In this document: positions 6,293-12,010 of the stretch, in pieces
Position numbering within the stretch: the first letter of the stretch is position 1
How the letters are laid out: each line of letters begins with the position of its first letter
Assembly: GCA_001564135.1 (NCBI GenBank)
Contig: LKNH01000052.1
Coordinates: 1-12,010, forward strand
Length of the DNA: 12,010 nucleotides
Direction of reading: 5' to 3'
DNA from: Halobacteriaceae archaeon Tc-Br11_E2g27
GTDB taxonomy: Archaea > Halobacteriota > Halobacteria > Halobacteriales > Haloarculaceae
Notes under the pieces: generated by a model
Told to the model about the DNA's origin: nothing
Database searches by the model: none
What the model saw: the letters and a program-made list of their open reading frames with translations, nothing else
Made by a program: the position numbers and the translations under genes

Positions 6293-6319
6293 CCCTCCGG
6301 CCAATAGGAACAGTTGACC

Positions 6320-6556
6320 ATGAAAAAGCAGGAACTCATTCACCTTCACGGCCTGCTCGCACAAGTACAGAACCACTACGAAGAGCAAACAGGCACTGAA
6401 GTCTCCCGTGAAAAATACGTGGAACTTGGCGTCCAGCCAACGTCCATTCATAAATCGAAGACTGACCACAAGGACGCAGTCTTTGCGCTTGCAACCAGCA
6501 TCACTGACGAAATGTCCGTCGAAGAATCCGAACCAATCTCCGCTGCTGCTGACTGA
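6320..6556 (+). CDS. UPF0058 family protein
   Basis: A 78-residue protein of the haloarchaeal UPF0058 family, whose function is unknown. The N-terminus MKKQELIHLHGLLAQV is the family hallmark, followed by a helical segment (QNHYEEQTG) and the conserved middle YVELGVQPTSIHKSKTDHK (about 34-52). A further helix (DAVFALATSITDEM) and an acidic variable tail follow. It has no signal peptide, membrane segment or metal motif. I chose ATG 6320; a TTG at 6314 would add two residues but is a poor start and does not match the family. The TTATAA box at 6287-6292 fits this start. It diverges from the CheC-type gene and converges on the lipoprotein gene. A pyrimidine-rich tract (6560-6590) after the stop may act as an archaeal T-rich terminator. 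Confidence 0.9.
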   Translation: MKKQELIHLHGLLAQVQNHYEEQTGTEVSREKYVELGVQPTSIHKSKTDHKDAVFALATSITDEMSVEESEPISAAAD

Positions 6557-6616
6557 GGCTTTTCATTTCCTACTTTCCCTGCCTGCTCTTGAGCGGATGC
6601 ACTGTCAATCTGTCTT

Positions 6617-7168
6617 TCACCCATCAGGGTCGTACTCTTTGTCAAACTGTTCGAGGTCGCTGAACGATTCAACCACCTCCACTGCTATTGCCGTGTCCTT
6701 TCTGGAGGGTTGGAGAAACACGATGATATGCTCATCACCTGGCTCAGCGACCGTAACCACCTGTTCTGTTTCCGTCTCCTCGTCAAACAACCACTCGGTC
6801 TCTACCGAGACAGCAACTGTATACGACCCATTTTCAGTTAGCACATCCTGATAGAGCTCCACGGTATTTTCATCGGTCTCGACTGTCGCTTCGTTATCAT
6901 CAGTGGTGGTCTGTGCACCGACAGCAAATCGCTCATCAAGGAGAGCTCCGCCGCCTGGACCAGTGACGATGATGGTGCCCGTCAGGGAGTGTTGTGACCC
7001 GTTGATAACGGTAACGTCCTCCAGTGCGAGTCCGCCGATAAAATCAATGAGTGTTGAACAGCCGGCAAGGCTGCTGCTCCCGAAGCCGGCAGTCACCGCA
7101 AGAACGTGCCGCCGGGTCAGGTCAGTTGCTGGTAGGGGTACAGCTGGTAACTTCTTCCGCGGGGACAT
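6617..7168 (-). CDS. Tat-exported lipoprotein, unknown function
   Basis: A 183-residue secreted lipoprotein. The N-terminus carries a twin-arginine signal (TRRHVL, Arg19-Arg20), a short hydrophobic stretch (AVTAGFGSSSLAG) and a lipobox whose Cys37 would be the lipidated first residue (SLAGC). Most haloarchaeal lipoproteins use Tat, so it should sit on the outer face of the cell membrane. The mature part (38-183) is acidic and beta-rich with repeated Thr/Val strands (TGTIIVTGPGG, SYTVAVSVET, EQVVTVAEPGDEHIIVFL). This suggests an immunoglobulin-like or similar beta domain, perhaps one of the haloarchaeal ligand-binding or envelope proteins. I cannot name a domain. ATG 7168 is supported by an A/T-rich box (TTTTTATTG) about 23-31 bases upstream. 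It diverges from the prenyltransferase gene and converges with the UPF0058 gene. Confidence 0.85.
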   Translation of the reverse strand: MSPRKKLPAVPLPATDLTRRHVLAVTAGFGSSSLAGCSTLIDFIGGLALEDVTVINGSQHSLTGTIIVTGPGGGALLDERFAVGAQTTTDDNEATVETDENTVELYQDVLTENGSYTVAVSVETEWLFDEETETEQVVTVAEPGDEHIIVFLQPSRKDTAIAVEVVESFSDLEQFDKEYDPDG

Positions 7169-7190
7169 CGTTTAACTATCTATCATCATA

Positions 7191-7199
7191 CAATAAAAA
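7191..7199 (-). promoter_or_regulatory. TATA-like box of the lipoprotein gene
   Basis: TTTTTATTG in the minus sense lies 23-31 bases before ATG 7168, as expected for a leaderless haloarchaeal mRNA. Confidence 0.55.
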
Positions 7200-7275
7200 C
7201 AATCGGGCGCGTTTCACAGGCTGGCCAATGGTCCGTTTCGTCACGTACTTGCCCCGGAAGGCCCAAGACTGACCA

Positions 7276-8118
7276 ATGAAATATCTTGAGCGCCGTCAGG
7301 ACCGCATCGAAAAGCGGCTTGAAGCCGTTCTCGATGGGGTTGAACCGGATGCGCTCTCGGAGCAGGTTCGACATGTCGCGCTCTCCGGCGGGAAGCGGGT
7401 TCGTCCGACGGTCACAGTTCTCGTCTGCGAGACGCTTGACGGCGATATGGACCGGGCTGTTGAGTTTGCTGTCGGCATCGAACTTGTTCACAACGCCTCG
7501 CTTGTTATCGACGATATCATCGACGAATCCGAACTCAGACGCAGCACTCCGGCTGCATGGACGCAGTTTGGGCACGGATCAGCAATCCTTGCATCCGACG
7601 GATTGCTTGGCGAAGCGTTTGCCCTCTTTTCATCCGACGAACGCGCGATGCAAGCTGTCTCTGAAGCGATGGTCGAACTCGGTGAAGGCGAGGCAAGCGA
7701 GCTTATCGCTCAACCAACGAACGAAGCGGAGTACCGCGAACTTGCTCGCCGAAAGACTGGTGCACTCTTTCGGGCGGCTGCGGAGCTTGGAGCGATTGCT
7801 GCAGATGCCGATACCTACACTGTCGAGGCATTCGGACAGTATGCAGAGCGTGTTGGGATTGCCTTCCAGATGCGCGATGATGTGCTTGATGCGACAGCCG
7901 ACCCGGAAACGCTCGGCAAGCCAACGGGTCACGATGCGGAGATGGAACGTCCCTCGTTTGTTGAGGTCACTGACCTCTCCCCTGCGGAGGCAAACGAGCG
8001 AGCACGGAGCGAGGCTGAGGCGGCACTTGAGGCACTTGATTCGGCAGAACTCACGGCTTCTGAGGCACAGACGTATCTTCGAGAATTGGCAGAGTTTGTG
8101 GTTGAGCGAGAACGGTGA
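7276..8118 (+). CDS. Short-form polyprenyl diphosphate synthase (trans-isoprenyl, IdsA-like)
   Basis: A 280-residue trans-isoprenyl diphosphate synthase, the class that condenses IPP with allylic diphosphates to make the C15-C25 chains of archaeal ether lipids. Motifs in order: GGKRVRP (38-44), first Asp-rich motif DDIIDESELRR (79-89), KTG (160-162), and the second Asp-rich motif with Gln198 and DDVLD (201-205), then LGKPTGHD (213-220). Asp79, Asp80, Asp83, Asp201 and Asp205 should bind Mg-diphosphate. The protein is shorter than usual (about 325-350 residues), and the C-terminal region after the second motif is reduced. The residue before DD is Ile (VIDD) rather than the common His, and a second Lys after GKP is Arg225 by eye alignment. 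Small residues just before the first motif (NAS) suggest a longer product, GGPP or C25. Haloarchaea carry several paralogues; which one this is I cannot say. Confidence 0.9.
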   Translation: MKYLERRQDRIEKRLEAVLDGVEPDALSEQVRHVALSGGKRVRPTVTVLVCETLDGDMDRAVEFAVGIELVHNASLVIDDIIDESELRRSTPAAWTQFGHGSAILASDGLLGEAFALFSSDERAMQAVSEAMVELGEGEASELIAQPTNEAEYRELARRKTGALFRAAAELGAIAADADTYTVEAFGQYAERVGIAFQMRDDVLDATADPETLGKPTGHDAEMERPSFVEVTDLSPAEANERARSEAEAALEALDSAELTASEAQTYLRELAEFVVERER

Positions 8119-8145
8119 CGGTCGGTAGCAAGTGAAAACGACTGC

Positions 8146-8628
8146 TCACTCGCTCACATCGAGTTCAAACTGGTCGTGCTCAAGTGCAAGGCGAAAGGTC
8201 GGAACTGACTTTCGAATCCGGTCGACAAGCCCCTTATCCGAGAGTGTATGGAGCGCAGAGCGAACGTCGTTGACACTCGGGTCGAGGTCGCTGTACTCCT
8301 GGACGTCATGGAGCGTCGCAACGACACTCTGTGGCTCCGAATCCGGGTCAGGTAGTACCGTCAGAATCTCTCTTTCAAGGGCCGTCCCGCTGAAGACACG
8401 CGGCCCGTCGCGTTCGGTTTCGTCGCCGACCAGCAGTTCTGCATCCGGCGTTGCACAGATAAGGCTGTTCTCGTTGCGATAATAATAGTCGCTCAACTCG
8501 GATTCGAGATACTGGTGGACCTCGCTGCCGCTTTCGAGCCCCCATCGCTCCTGTAACTCGCCGTTTTTCGTCGGTTGCAACTCCACGATATCCGCAAGCC
8601 GTTTTTCCGCCTCCTCGGACAGGGTCAT
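8146..8628 (-). CDS. DUF5797-like winged-helix protein
   Basis: A 160-residue acidic, cytoplasmic protein typical of haloarchaea that fits the family named DUF5797. Residues 10-60 contain a first helix-turn-helix-like part (LADIVELQPTKNGELQERWG, then a helix SGSEVHQYLESEL and YYYRNENSLICAT as a wing). Residues 83-150 look like a second winged helix (ALEREILTVL, then SVNDVRSALHTLSDKGLVDR). Two DNA-binding-type modules in one small protein suggest a transcription factor, but no ligand-binding motif or target is seen. ATG 8628 is preceded by a GATTAT box 24-29 bases upstream; GGAGG is only two bases away, too close to work as a ribosome site. The gene converges with the prenyltransferase gene (27 bases apart) and diverges from the first GNAT gene. 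Confidence 0.8.
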   Translation of the reverse strand: MTLSEEAEKRLADIVELQPTKNGELQERWGLESGSEVHQYLESELSDYYYRNENSLICATPDAELLVGDETERDGPRVFSGTALEREILTVLPDPDSEPQSVVATLHDVQEYSDLDPSVNDVRSALHTLSDKGLVDRIRKSVPTFRLALEHDQFELDVSE

Positions 8629-8690
8629 TACCTCCCTCTACTCGGAGGGGCATAATCGGCGTTGTGATTGGACGAGAGACGCGACGCAAC

Positions 8691-8698
8691 TTATTTAT
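8691..8698 (+). promoter_or_regulatory. TATA box of the first GNAT gene
   Basis: TTATTTAT lies 24-31 bases before ATG 8722, the leaderless spacing. It falls inside the coding part of a longer frame from 8668, which argues against that longer start. Confidence 0.65.
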
Positions 8699-8721
8699 TT
8701 TCCTGTCAGGTATCCGGAGGT

Positions 8722-9267
8722 ATGCCTGGTCCCCTGTTTATTGACGGAGATACAGTGAGTTTACGACCGATAGAGGAGGAAGATTTAGCCTTCCTCAAAG
8801 AACACGCTAACGACCCGACTGTCTGGCGGTCGATTGGCTGGCCAAAGCCCACAAATGGCCCTGCAGAGCAGCAGTTCTTTGAGGAGCGCGTCTGCGGCGA
8901 CGACAGCATCAATCTCCTCTTTACGGTTGACGAGCAGCCAGTTGGCACTGGTGGGTTCAATCAGTTTAATCACGAACTCGACAAGGCGGAACTTGGTTAC
9001 TGGGTCGCACCGGAACACCACCAGCAAGGATACGGTTCCGCTGCCGTCGAATTGCTTATTGAGTACGGCTTCGCCGAGCGAAACTTCCACCGCATCGAGG
9101 CGAAGGTTTTCGATTTCAATACCGCCTCACAGAACCTGCTCGAATCGGTTGGATTCACGAAAGAAGGTGTCCACCGCGACGCCTATTACGCCAATGGCTC
9201 CTATCAGGACGTTCACTGGTACGGGCTGTTAGAGGACGAGTGGGACGACGGTGGAGTGGAAATCTAG
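8722..9267 (+). CDS. GNAT N-acetyltransferase, RimJ/RimL (Acetyltransf_3) type
   Basis: A 181-residue acetyltransferase of the GNAT superfamily, RimL-like subgroup, transferring acetyl from acetyl-CoA to an amine, often a protein N-terminus. The N-terminal strand-helix TVSLRPIEEEDLAFLKEHAN (11-30) is the family opening. Strand four and the acetyl-CoA loop follow: ELGYWVAPEHHQQGYGS (90-106), with QxxGxG/S in 101-106 as the pyrophosphate-binding loop. Then come the helix AAVELLIEYGF, FDFNTASQNLLESVGF (130-145) with Asn133, and the C-terminal HRDAYYANGSYQDVHWYGLL. I chose ATG 8722 over 8668: the longer form adds 18 residues without family likeness and would cover the TATA box. GGAGGT sits directly on the ATG, too close for a ribosome site. 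The substrate cannot be read from sequence. Confidence 0.9.
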   Translation: MPGPLFIDGDTVSLRPIEEEDLAFLKEHANDPTVWRSIGWPKPTNGPAEQQFFEERVCGDDSINLLFTVDEQPVGTGGFNQFNHELDKAELGYWVAPEHHQQGYGSAAVELLIEYGFAERNFHRIEAKVFDFNTASQNLLESVGFTKEGVHRDAYYANGSYQDVHWYGLLEDEWDDGGVEI

Positions 9268-9268
9268 G

Positions 9269-9288
9269 GACACACTTTTTTGGGTGTC
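9269..9288. terminator. Possible shared terminator between convergent GNAT genes
   Basis: Two convergent stop codons lie 19 bases apart. Between them GACAC (9269-9273) can pair with GTGTC (9284-9288), and the loop holds a run of six Ts (9276-9281). A short stem with a T run in the forward sense could end the plus-strand transcript. Such structures are weak and the minus-strand signal is poorer, so this is tentative. Confidence 0.3.
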
Positions 9289-9691
9289 ACAGCCGAAGAT
9301 GCATCCCCTTCGATTCCGGTGCAACCGGAGTAAAACCCCACTGCTCGTAAAAGCCATCGACATCCGCAACGAGATTAACATACGCTGACTCCGGTGCATC
9401 CGATTCGATATACGCCATCAGTGAATCCATAATTCGCGTCCCGAGGCCGTTTTCCTGGTGGTCTGGATGGACGGCCATATCCGAAATGTGATAGACACAG
9501 CCACCGTCGCCGACAACTCGACCCATCCCGACGGTTGTGTCGGTTTCGGTCTCGACAACGATTGCCCCAAAGAGGGTTCCTGCGAGACCGCGTTTTGCTG
9601 CTTCGTGCGAGCGCGGGGCCATCCCTGCTGCCTTCCGGAGCGAAACGAACGTTTCGGGTGTCGGAAGCGTTTCCCTGAGTTCGTATTCCAT
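9287..9691 (-). CDS. GNAT N-acetyltransferase (Acetyltransf_1 type)
   Basis: A compact 134-residue GNAT enzyme. The opening MEYELRETLPTPETFVSLRKA (1-21) is the usual first strand and helix. The core shows TTVGMGRVVGDGG (52-64), the strand YHISDMAVHPDHQENG (67-82) and the acetyl-CoA loop QENGLGT (79-85; Q/R-x-x-G-x-G). It then has LMAYIESDAP and the C-terminal NLVADVDGFYEQWGFTPV (106-123), where the Tyr115 region often acts in catalysis. I chose ATG 9691: a longer frame from 9823 adds 44 residues unlike the family and would overlap the aldehyde dehydrogenase. The gap to the ALDH stop is 59 bases on the same strand, and an A/T-rich run (GTTTTTTTG-like) near -25 may be its own promoter. It is unlike the neighbouring GNAT at 8722-9267, so the two are not a recent duplication. 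The substrate is unknown. Confidence 0.9.
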   Translation of the reverse strand: MEYELRETLPTPETFVSLRKAAGMAPRSHEAAKRGLAGTLFGAIVVETETDTTVGMGRVVGDGGCVYHISDMAVHPDHQENGLGTRIMDSLMAYIESDAPESAYVNLVADVDGFYEQWGFTPVAPESKGMHLRL

Positions 9692-9750
9692 GCAAAACGC
9701 TCTCTGGTCGGTACAAAAAACATCGCCGAAACTGGTCACAGTCGATGGTG

Positions 9751-11268
9751 CTACTCGCTCGTGGTAATGTCGGCAGAGAGGCCCTGTGCCATCTCGATTT
9801 CTTTCGAGTTGTTCATCGTCCACGCGGTGCGGTCGGTGACCGCTTCGATGACCTCGCGGGCCGATGGATAGCCGTTGCCAGACTTTTTGACGCCGCCGAA
9901 CGGGAGCTGAACCTCCGCCCCAATGCAGGGCAGGTTCGCGTAGGCCAGTCCGAGTTCGGTGTGGTCGCGATAGTAGTTGAGCTCTCGGTAATCCTCGGAG
10001 ATAATCGAGCCCGCAAGCCCGTACTCCGTGTCGTTTTGAATCTCGACGGCTCGCTCGATATCACCGTCGTATTCAAGGAGTGCAACATGTGGACCGAACA
10101 CTTCCTCGCTGGTACAGCGCAGGTCATCGTCGGGGTCTGCCTCGTAGACGAACGGCCCGACCCAGTTACCGTCTTCGTGGCCATCCGGAATCTCGCTGGC
10201 ATCGAGTTCCGTCCGATCGACGAGCACGTTGACATCCTCGTCACGGGCTAACTCGTTGTAGCTCGTTACTTTATCAAGATGCTCCGGTTCGATAAGCGGC
10301 CCCATAAACGTCTCTTCATCCAGCGGGTCGCCGACTGCCACGGATTCGGCCAACTCGACGAACCGTGATTTGAACTCGTCATACACGTTGGTGTGGACGA
10401 TGAGGCGCTCGCTTGAGACACAGCGCTGACCAGTCGTCTTGAAGGAACTCATCACTGCCGCGTGAACCGCGATATCGAGGTCGGCGTTCTCGGTAATCAC
10501 GACCGCGTTCTTGCCACCCATCTCGCAGGCGGCGCGTTTGTGTGGGTCAGCCGAGACCTGCTGTTGGATTTCGTGGCCGACCTCGGCGGAGCCAGTAAAG
10601 AGCACTGTCCGAACTCGGTCGTCATCGACAAGCGCCGCACCAGCATCGCCGTACCCCTGTACGAGGTTGAAAACACCATCAGGAATCCCGGCATCGACCA
10701 TCATCTCCGCGATAATCTGTCCACACCACGGCGTTTGTTCTGCTGGTTTCCAGACGACCGTGTTCCCCTCGACCAGCGTCACTGCCATATGCCAGAACGG
10801 GATTGCAACGGGGAAGTTCCACGGCGTGATGCAGGCGGTGACGCCGCGTGGTTTCCGTCGCATGTAGGCGTCCTTGGCGGCGACTTCGCTCGGGACGACA
10901 TCGCCATTTGGATGGCGGGCATCGCCAGCGGCCCACTCGACCATATGCCAGGCTTCGGTGACGTCTGCTTTCCCCTCCGAGATTTCCTTGCCACACTCGC
11001 GGGTCACGATTTCACCGAGTTCCTCGTGTCGGTCACGAAGTTCGTGATAGACGTCCCAGAGATACTCGGCACGGTCGATGCGGGAATACGAACGCCACTC
11101 CTCGAAGGCCTCGTCTGCGGCGGCGACTGCCGCTTCGACATCGGCTTCGGTGCCGCGGTGGAAGGTTCCGAGGGTCTCGTGGGTTGCCGGATTCTCGCTT
11201 TCAAACGTCTCTGTACTTTCCCCTGCTGTCCAGGAGCCATTTATATACTGTTTGTAGGTCCGCGACAT
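9751..11268 (-). CDS. NAD(P)-dependent aldehyde dehydrogenase
   Basis: A 505-residue ALDH superfamily enzyme that oxidises an aldehyde to the acid with NAD(P)+. It shows Asn151 in TPWNFP (149-153), Lys174 and Glu177 in KPAEQTP, FTGSAEVG (224-231) of the Rossmann fold, Glu249 in EMGGKN and the nucleophile Cys283 in GQRC. The C-terminal FGGVKKSGNG is the family's usual end motif. Glu177 near the cofactor ribose is more common in NAD+ enzymes, but this is weak. By eye it resembles the broad subgroup of alpha-ketoglutarate semialdehyde and aminoadipate semialdehyde dehydrogenases, but the substrate is undetermined. I chose ATG 11268 (MSRTYKQYINGSW): a frame from 11358 adds 30 non-family residues. 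A TTTACTAT box lies 23-30 bases before ATG 11268 and predicts a leaderless mRNA. It diverges from the zinc-finger gene. Confidence 0.94.
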   Translation of the reverse strand: MSRTYKQYINGSWTAGESTETFESENPATHETLGTFHRGTEADVEAAVAAADEAFEEWRSYSRIDRAEYLWDVYHELRDRHEELGEIVTRECGKEISEGKADVTEAWHMVEWAAGDARHPNGDVVPSEVAAKDAYMRRKPRGVTACITPWNFPVAIPFWHMAVTLVEGNTVVWKPAEQTPWCGQIIAEMMVDAGIPDGVFNLVQGYGDAGAALVDDDRVRTVLFTGSAEVGHEIQQQVSADPHKRAACEMGGKNAVVITENADLDIAVHAAVMSSFKTTGQRCVSSERLIVHTNVYDEFKSRFVELAESVAVGDPLDEETFMGPLIEPEHLDKVTSYNELARDEDVNVLVDRTELDASEIPDGHEDGNWVGPFVYEADPDDDLRCTSEEVFGPHVALLEYDGDIERAVEIQNDTEYGLAGSIISEDYRELNYYRDHTELGLAYANLPCIGAEVQLPFGGVKKSGNGYPSAREVIEAVTDRTAWTMNNSKEIEMAQGLSADITTSE

Positions 11269-11290
11269 ACCTGTTGTTTGACGAGAAGGA

Positions 11291-11298
11291 ATAGTAAA
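11291..11298 (-). promoter_or_regulatory. TATA box of the aldehyde dehydrogenase gene
   Basis: TTTACTAT in the minus sense lies 23-30 bases before ATG 11268. It decides for this start over the in-frame ATG at 11358. Confidence 0.65.
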
Positions 11299-11451
11299 TC
11301 TCCCGGCCGGTATCAACTCGCCCTGTGGCGTTTTCTGTGCACTACTGTCCGATTTCATTCACTGCTTTCCGGGCTGCGATAATTCTGAAAACTGTGTGGA
11401 CAGACACAGATATCCGGAACCACCAAATCATATGCCTTCGTAGAGTTCGAT

Positions 11452-11652
11452 ATGAGTGATGACGAACCTGACGTGCCGATTATCTGCCCGGAGTGTGAGA
11501 CGACCTCGCGGATTGCTCTCTCTAACGTTGCCGACAGTCTCGAACAGCACAACGAACGGATGCATGACGGCGAGGATGTCGCACAGGTTGACCCTGATAT
11601 CGCCGACCAACTTGCCAACCTCGTCGCGGAAGATATGGGATTGCTTGAGTAA
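11452..11652 (+). CDS. Small C2H2-like zinc-finger protein
   Basis: A 66-residue acidic protein of a kind common in haloarchaea, often called small CPxC zinc-finger proteins. Cys12 and Cys15 (ICPEC) with His33 and His38 (EQHNERMH) make a C-x2-C-x17-H-x4-H pattern, as in a C2H2 finger with a longer loop. The N-terminus is Asp/Glu-rich. The C-terminal helix AQVDPDIADQLANLVAEDMG (45-63) is acidic and could bind a partner. Zinc binding and a role in DNA or protein contact are inferred. ATG 11452 is preceded by an A/T-rich AAATCATAT about 19-27 bases upstream, close to but not perfectly at the usual distance. It diverges from ALDH. The IS200/IS605 end lies 9 bases past the stop. Confidence 0.8.
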   Translation: MSDDEPDVPIICPECETTSRIALSNVADSLEQHNERMHDGEDVAQVDPDIADQLANLVAEDMGLLE

Positions 11653-11661
11653 CGCTAGCGA

Positions 11662-11800
11662 GTGACTTCTCCCACGACTAAAGTCGTGGGCTTCCCTCAC
11701 TGAGGGTGAGGCCCAACTCTTCCGGGGAGTTCGCAGGTTCCATCTCACCGCTCGTTCCTTCGAGTACGACCTGCGTTTCGGGCTGAGCCACAACAGCCCC
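11662..11800 (-). ncRNA. Predicted TnpB guide RNA region (reRNA / sotRNA type)
   Basis: TnpB-encoding elements make a right-end RNA (omegaRNA/reRNA) from their 3' end, overlapping the last codons of tnpB and ending at the element boundary; in Halobacterium such transcripts were described as sense-overlapping RNAs. Here the 3' end of the frame holds two hairpins, 11671-11690 and CCTCAC/GTGAGG at 11695-11711. The guide would then be the flanking sequence beyond about 11662, that is, the end of the zinc-finger gene read on the minus strand. The 5' limit given is only a rough guess; no transcript is visible from sequence. Confidence 0.4.
11671..11690. repeat. Right-end hairpin of the IS200/IS605 element
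   Basis: CCCACGACT (11671-11679) pairs perfectly with AGTCGTGGG (11682-11690) around two bases, or eight pairs around a TAAA loop. The tnpB stop codon (TAG, 11678-11680) lies inside it. This is the typical haloarchaeal hairpin at the 3' end of IS1341-like elements, where TnpA recognition and the end of the guide RNA are expected. Confidence 0.8.
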
Positions 11801-12010
11801 CACCGTCGATAGCGGGCTCTGAATGTCCTTACCGACGGCTCGTTTACCGATGTTCGTTGCACCATTCTTGTCGCCGTTATCCTCCAACTCGCAATCGTGA
11901 CACTCGACACAGCCCTGCACTTCCCGTGACGTATTCTGCGACCCACACCGCCAACACGTTACAGACGTGTCGTACTCGTTTACGGGGAGGCACTCTCGCC
12001 CGTCCAGATG
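11678..12010 (-). CDS. tnpB: TnpB-type RNA-guided endonuclease (IS605 OrfB), C-terminal part
   Basis: The last 110 codons of a TnpB-type protein; the N-terminal part lies beyond the window end. Reading continues in frame from the edge to TAG 11678-11680. The visible part holds the zinc ribbon: CWRCG (11945-11956 for the Cys pair), then a Cys-rich CVECHDC. This is followed by EDNGDKNGATNIGKR, in which the Asp before KNGATNI matches the last RuvC-like catalytic Asp of TnpB. A variable, acidic tail of about 55 residues, usual in haloarchaeal TnpB, runs into the right-end hairpin. No stop or frameshift is seen in the visible part, so it may be intact, but the first two RuvC residues cannot be checked. 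A GTG within the frame at 11920 is not the real start. TnpB is an RNA-guided DNA nuclease ancestral to Cas12 and helps its element persist. Confidence 0.85.
   Translation of the reverse strand, partial: HLDGRECLPVNEYDTSVTCWRCGSQNTSREVQGCVECHDCELEDNGDKNGATNIGKRAVGKDIQSPLSTVGAVVAQPETQVVLEGTSGEMEPANSPEELGLTLSEGSPRL

Larger units (their letters stand above)
6022..6319. other. 298-bp divergent intergenic region with two promoters
   Basis: This spacer divides the divergent CheC-type and UPF0058 genes. It holds a TTACTAA box for the first gene (6047-6053, minus) and a TTATAA box for the second (6287-6292, plus). A small perfect palindrome, AGTATCA-GCTG-TGATACT, lies at 6092-6109. It could be an operator, but such short palindromes are expected by chance in a window of this size. 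An open frame starting at 6163 is Arg/Ser/His-rich and runs into the UPF0058 gene, so I take it as a shadow. No RNA gene is seen. Confidence 0.4.
11662..12010 (-). mobile_element. Right end of an IS200/IS605-type (IS1341-like) element, cut off by the window edge
   Basis: The element consists of a TnpB-type C-terminal coding end and a right-end hairpin, followed in the minus sense by GTCAC (11662-11666). I take GTCAC as the probable element end, by resemblance to related haloarchaeal elements rather than by a mapped junction. Elements of this family lack terminal inverted repeats and use subterminal hairpins for single-strand transposition by TnpA. Whether TnpA is present cannot be seen. The left end is outside the window. 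Confidence 0.75.

Noticed and set aside
6163..6399. 78-residue plus-strand open frame before and across the UPF0058 start
   Set aside because: It is Arg/Ser/His-rich, unlike acidic haloarchaeal proteins, and overlaps a firmly assigned gene.
8132..8482. 116-residue plus-strand open frame
   Set aside because: Ser/Arg-rich antisense shadow of the DUF5797-like gene.
1..12010. tRNA, rRNA or CRISPR arrays
   Set aside because: No cloverleaf-like segments with T-arm signature, rRNA-like stretches or regularly spaced repeats were noticed on reading; a covariance-model search was not possible.

Overview
The window is most likely haloarchaeal (class Halobacteria) chromosome. The proteins are strongly acidic. 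Many starts are apparently leaderless, with an A/T-rich TATA-like box about 24-32 bases upstream of the start codon. Several small families are typical of haloarchaea: a PhiH1-repressor-like winged helix, UPF0058, a DUF5797-like protein, a Tat lipoprotein with a TRRHVL signal, and a CPxC small zinc-finger protein. Genus cannot be assigned from sequence alone.

Layout. Positions 1-1340 form an A/T-rich accessory-looking stretch: a PhiH1-like winged-helix regulator, a 93-residue unknown helical protein and a start-less gene fragment, all on the minus strand. From about 1347 the composition changes to ordinary haloarchaeal core DNA: hisH (minus), a DUF2797-type protein with a Cys cluster and a GIY-YIG-like segment (plus), a benzoylformate-decarboxylase-like ThDP enzyme (minus), a peroxiredoxin-like CxxC protein (minus) and a CheC-type phosphatase (minus). 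A 111-bp segment bounded by a perfect 15-bp inverted repeat lies between the last two and begins exactly at the CheC stop codon. Then follow a UPF0058 protein (plus), a Tat lipoprotein (minus), a short trans-prenyltransferase (plus), a DUF5797-like winged-helix protein (minus), two GNAT acetyltransferases in convergent orientation (plus, minus), an aldehyde dehydrogenase (minus) and a 66-residue C2H2-like zinc-finger protein (plus). The window ends inside an IS200/IS605-type element: the C-terminal 110 codons of a TnpB-type protein (minus) and the element's right-end hairpin, 9 bases beyond the zinc-finger stop codon.

The genes are mostly single transcription units with their own promoters. 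They do not form one pathway: histidine biosynthesis, isoprenoid lipid synthesis, 2-oxo acid and aldehyde metabolism, redox defence and chemotaxis are each represented by one gene. The parts most worth follow-up are the TnpB 3' end with its predicted guide-RNA region, the 15-bp inverted-repeat element, the DUF2797 protein and the A/T-rich island.
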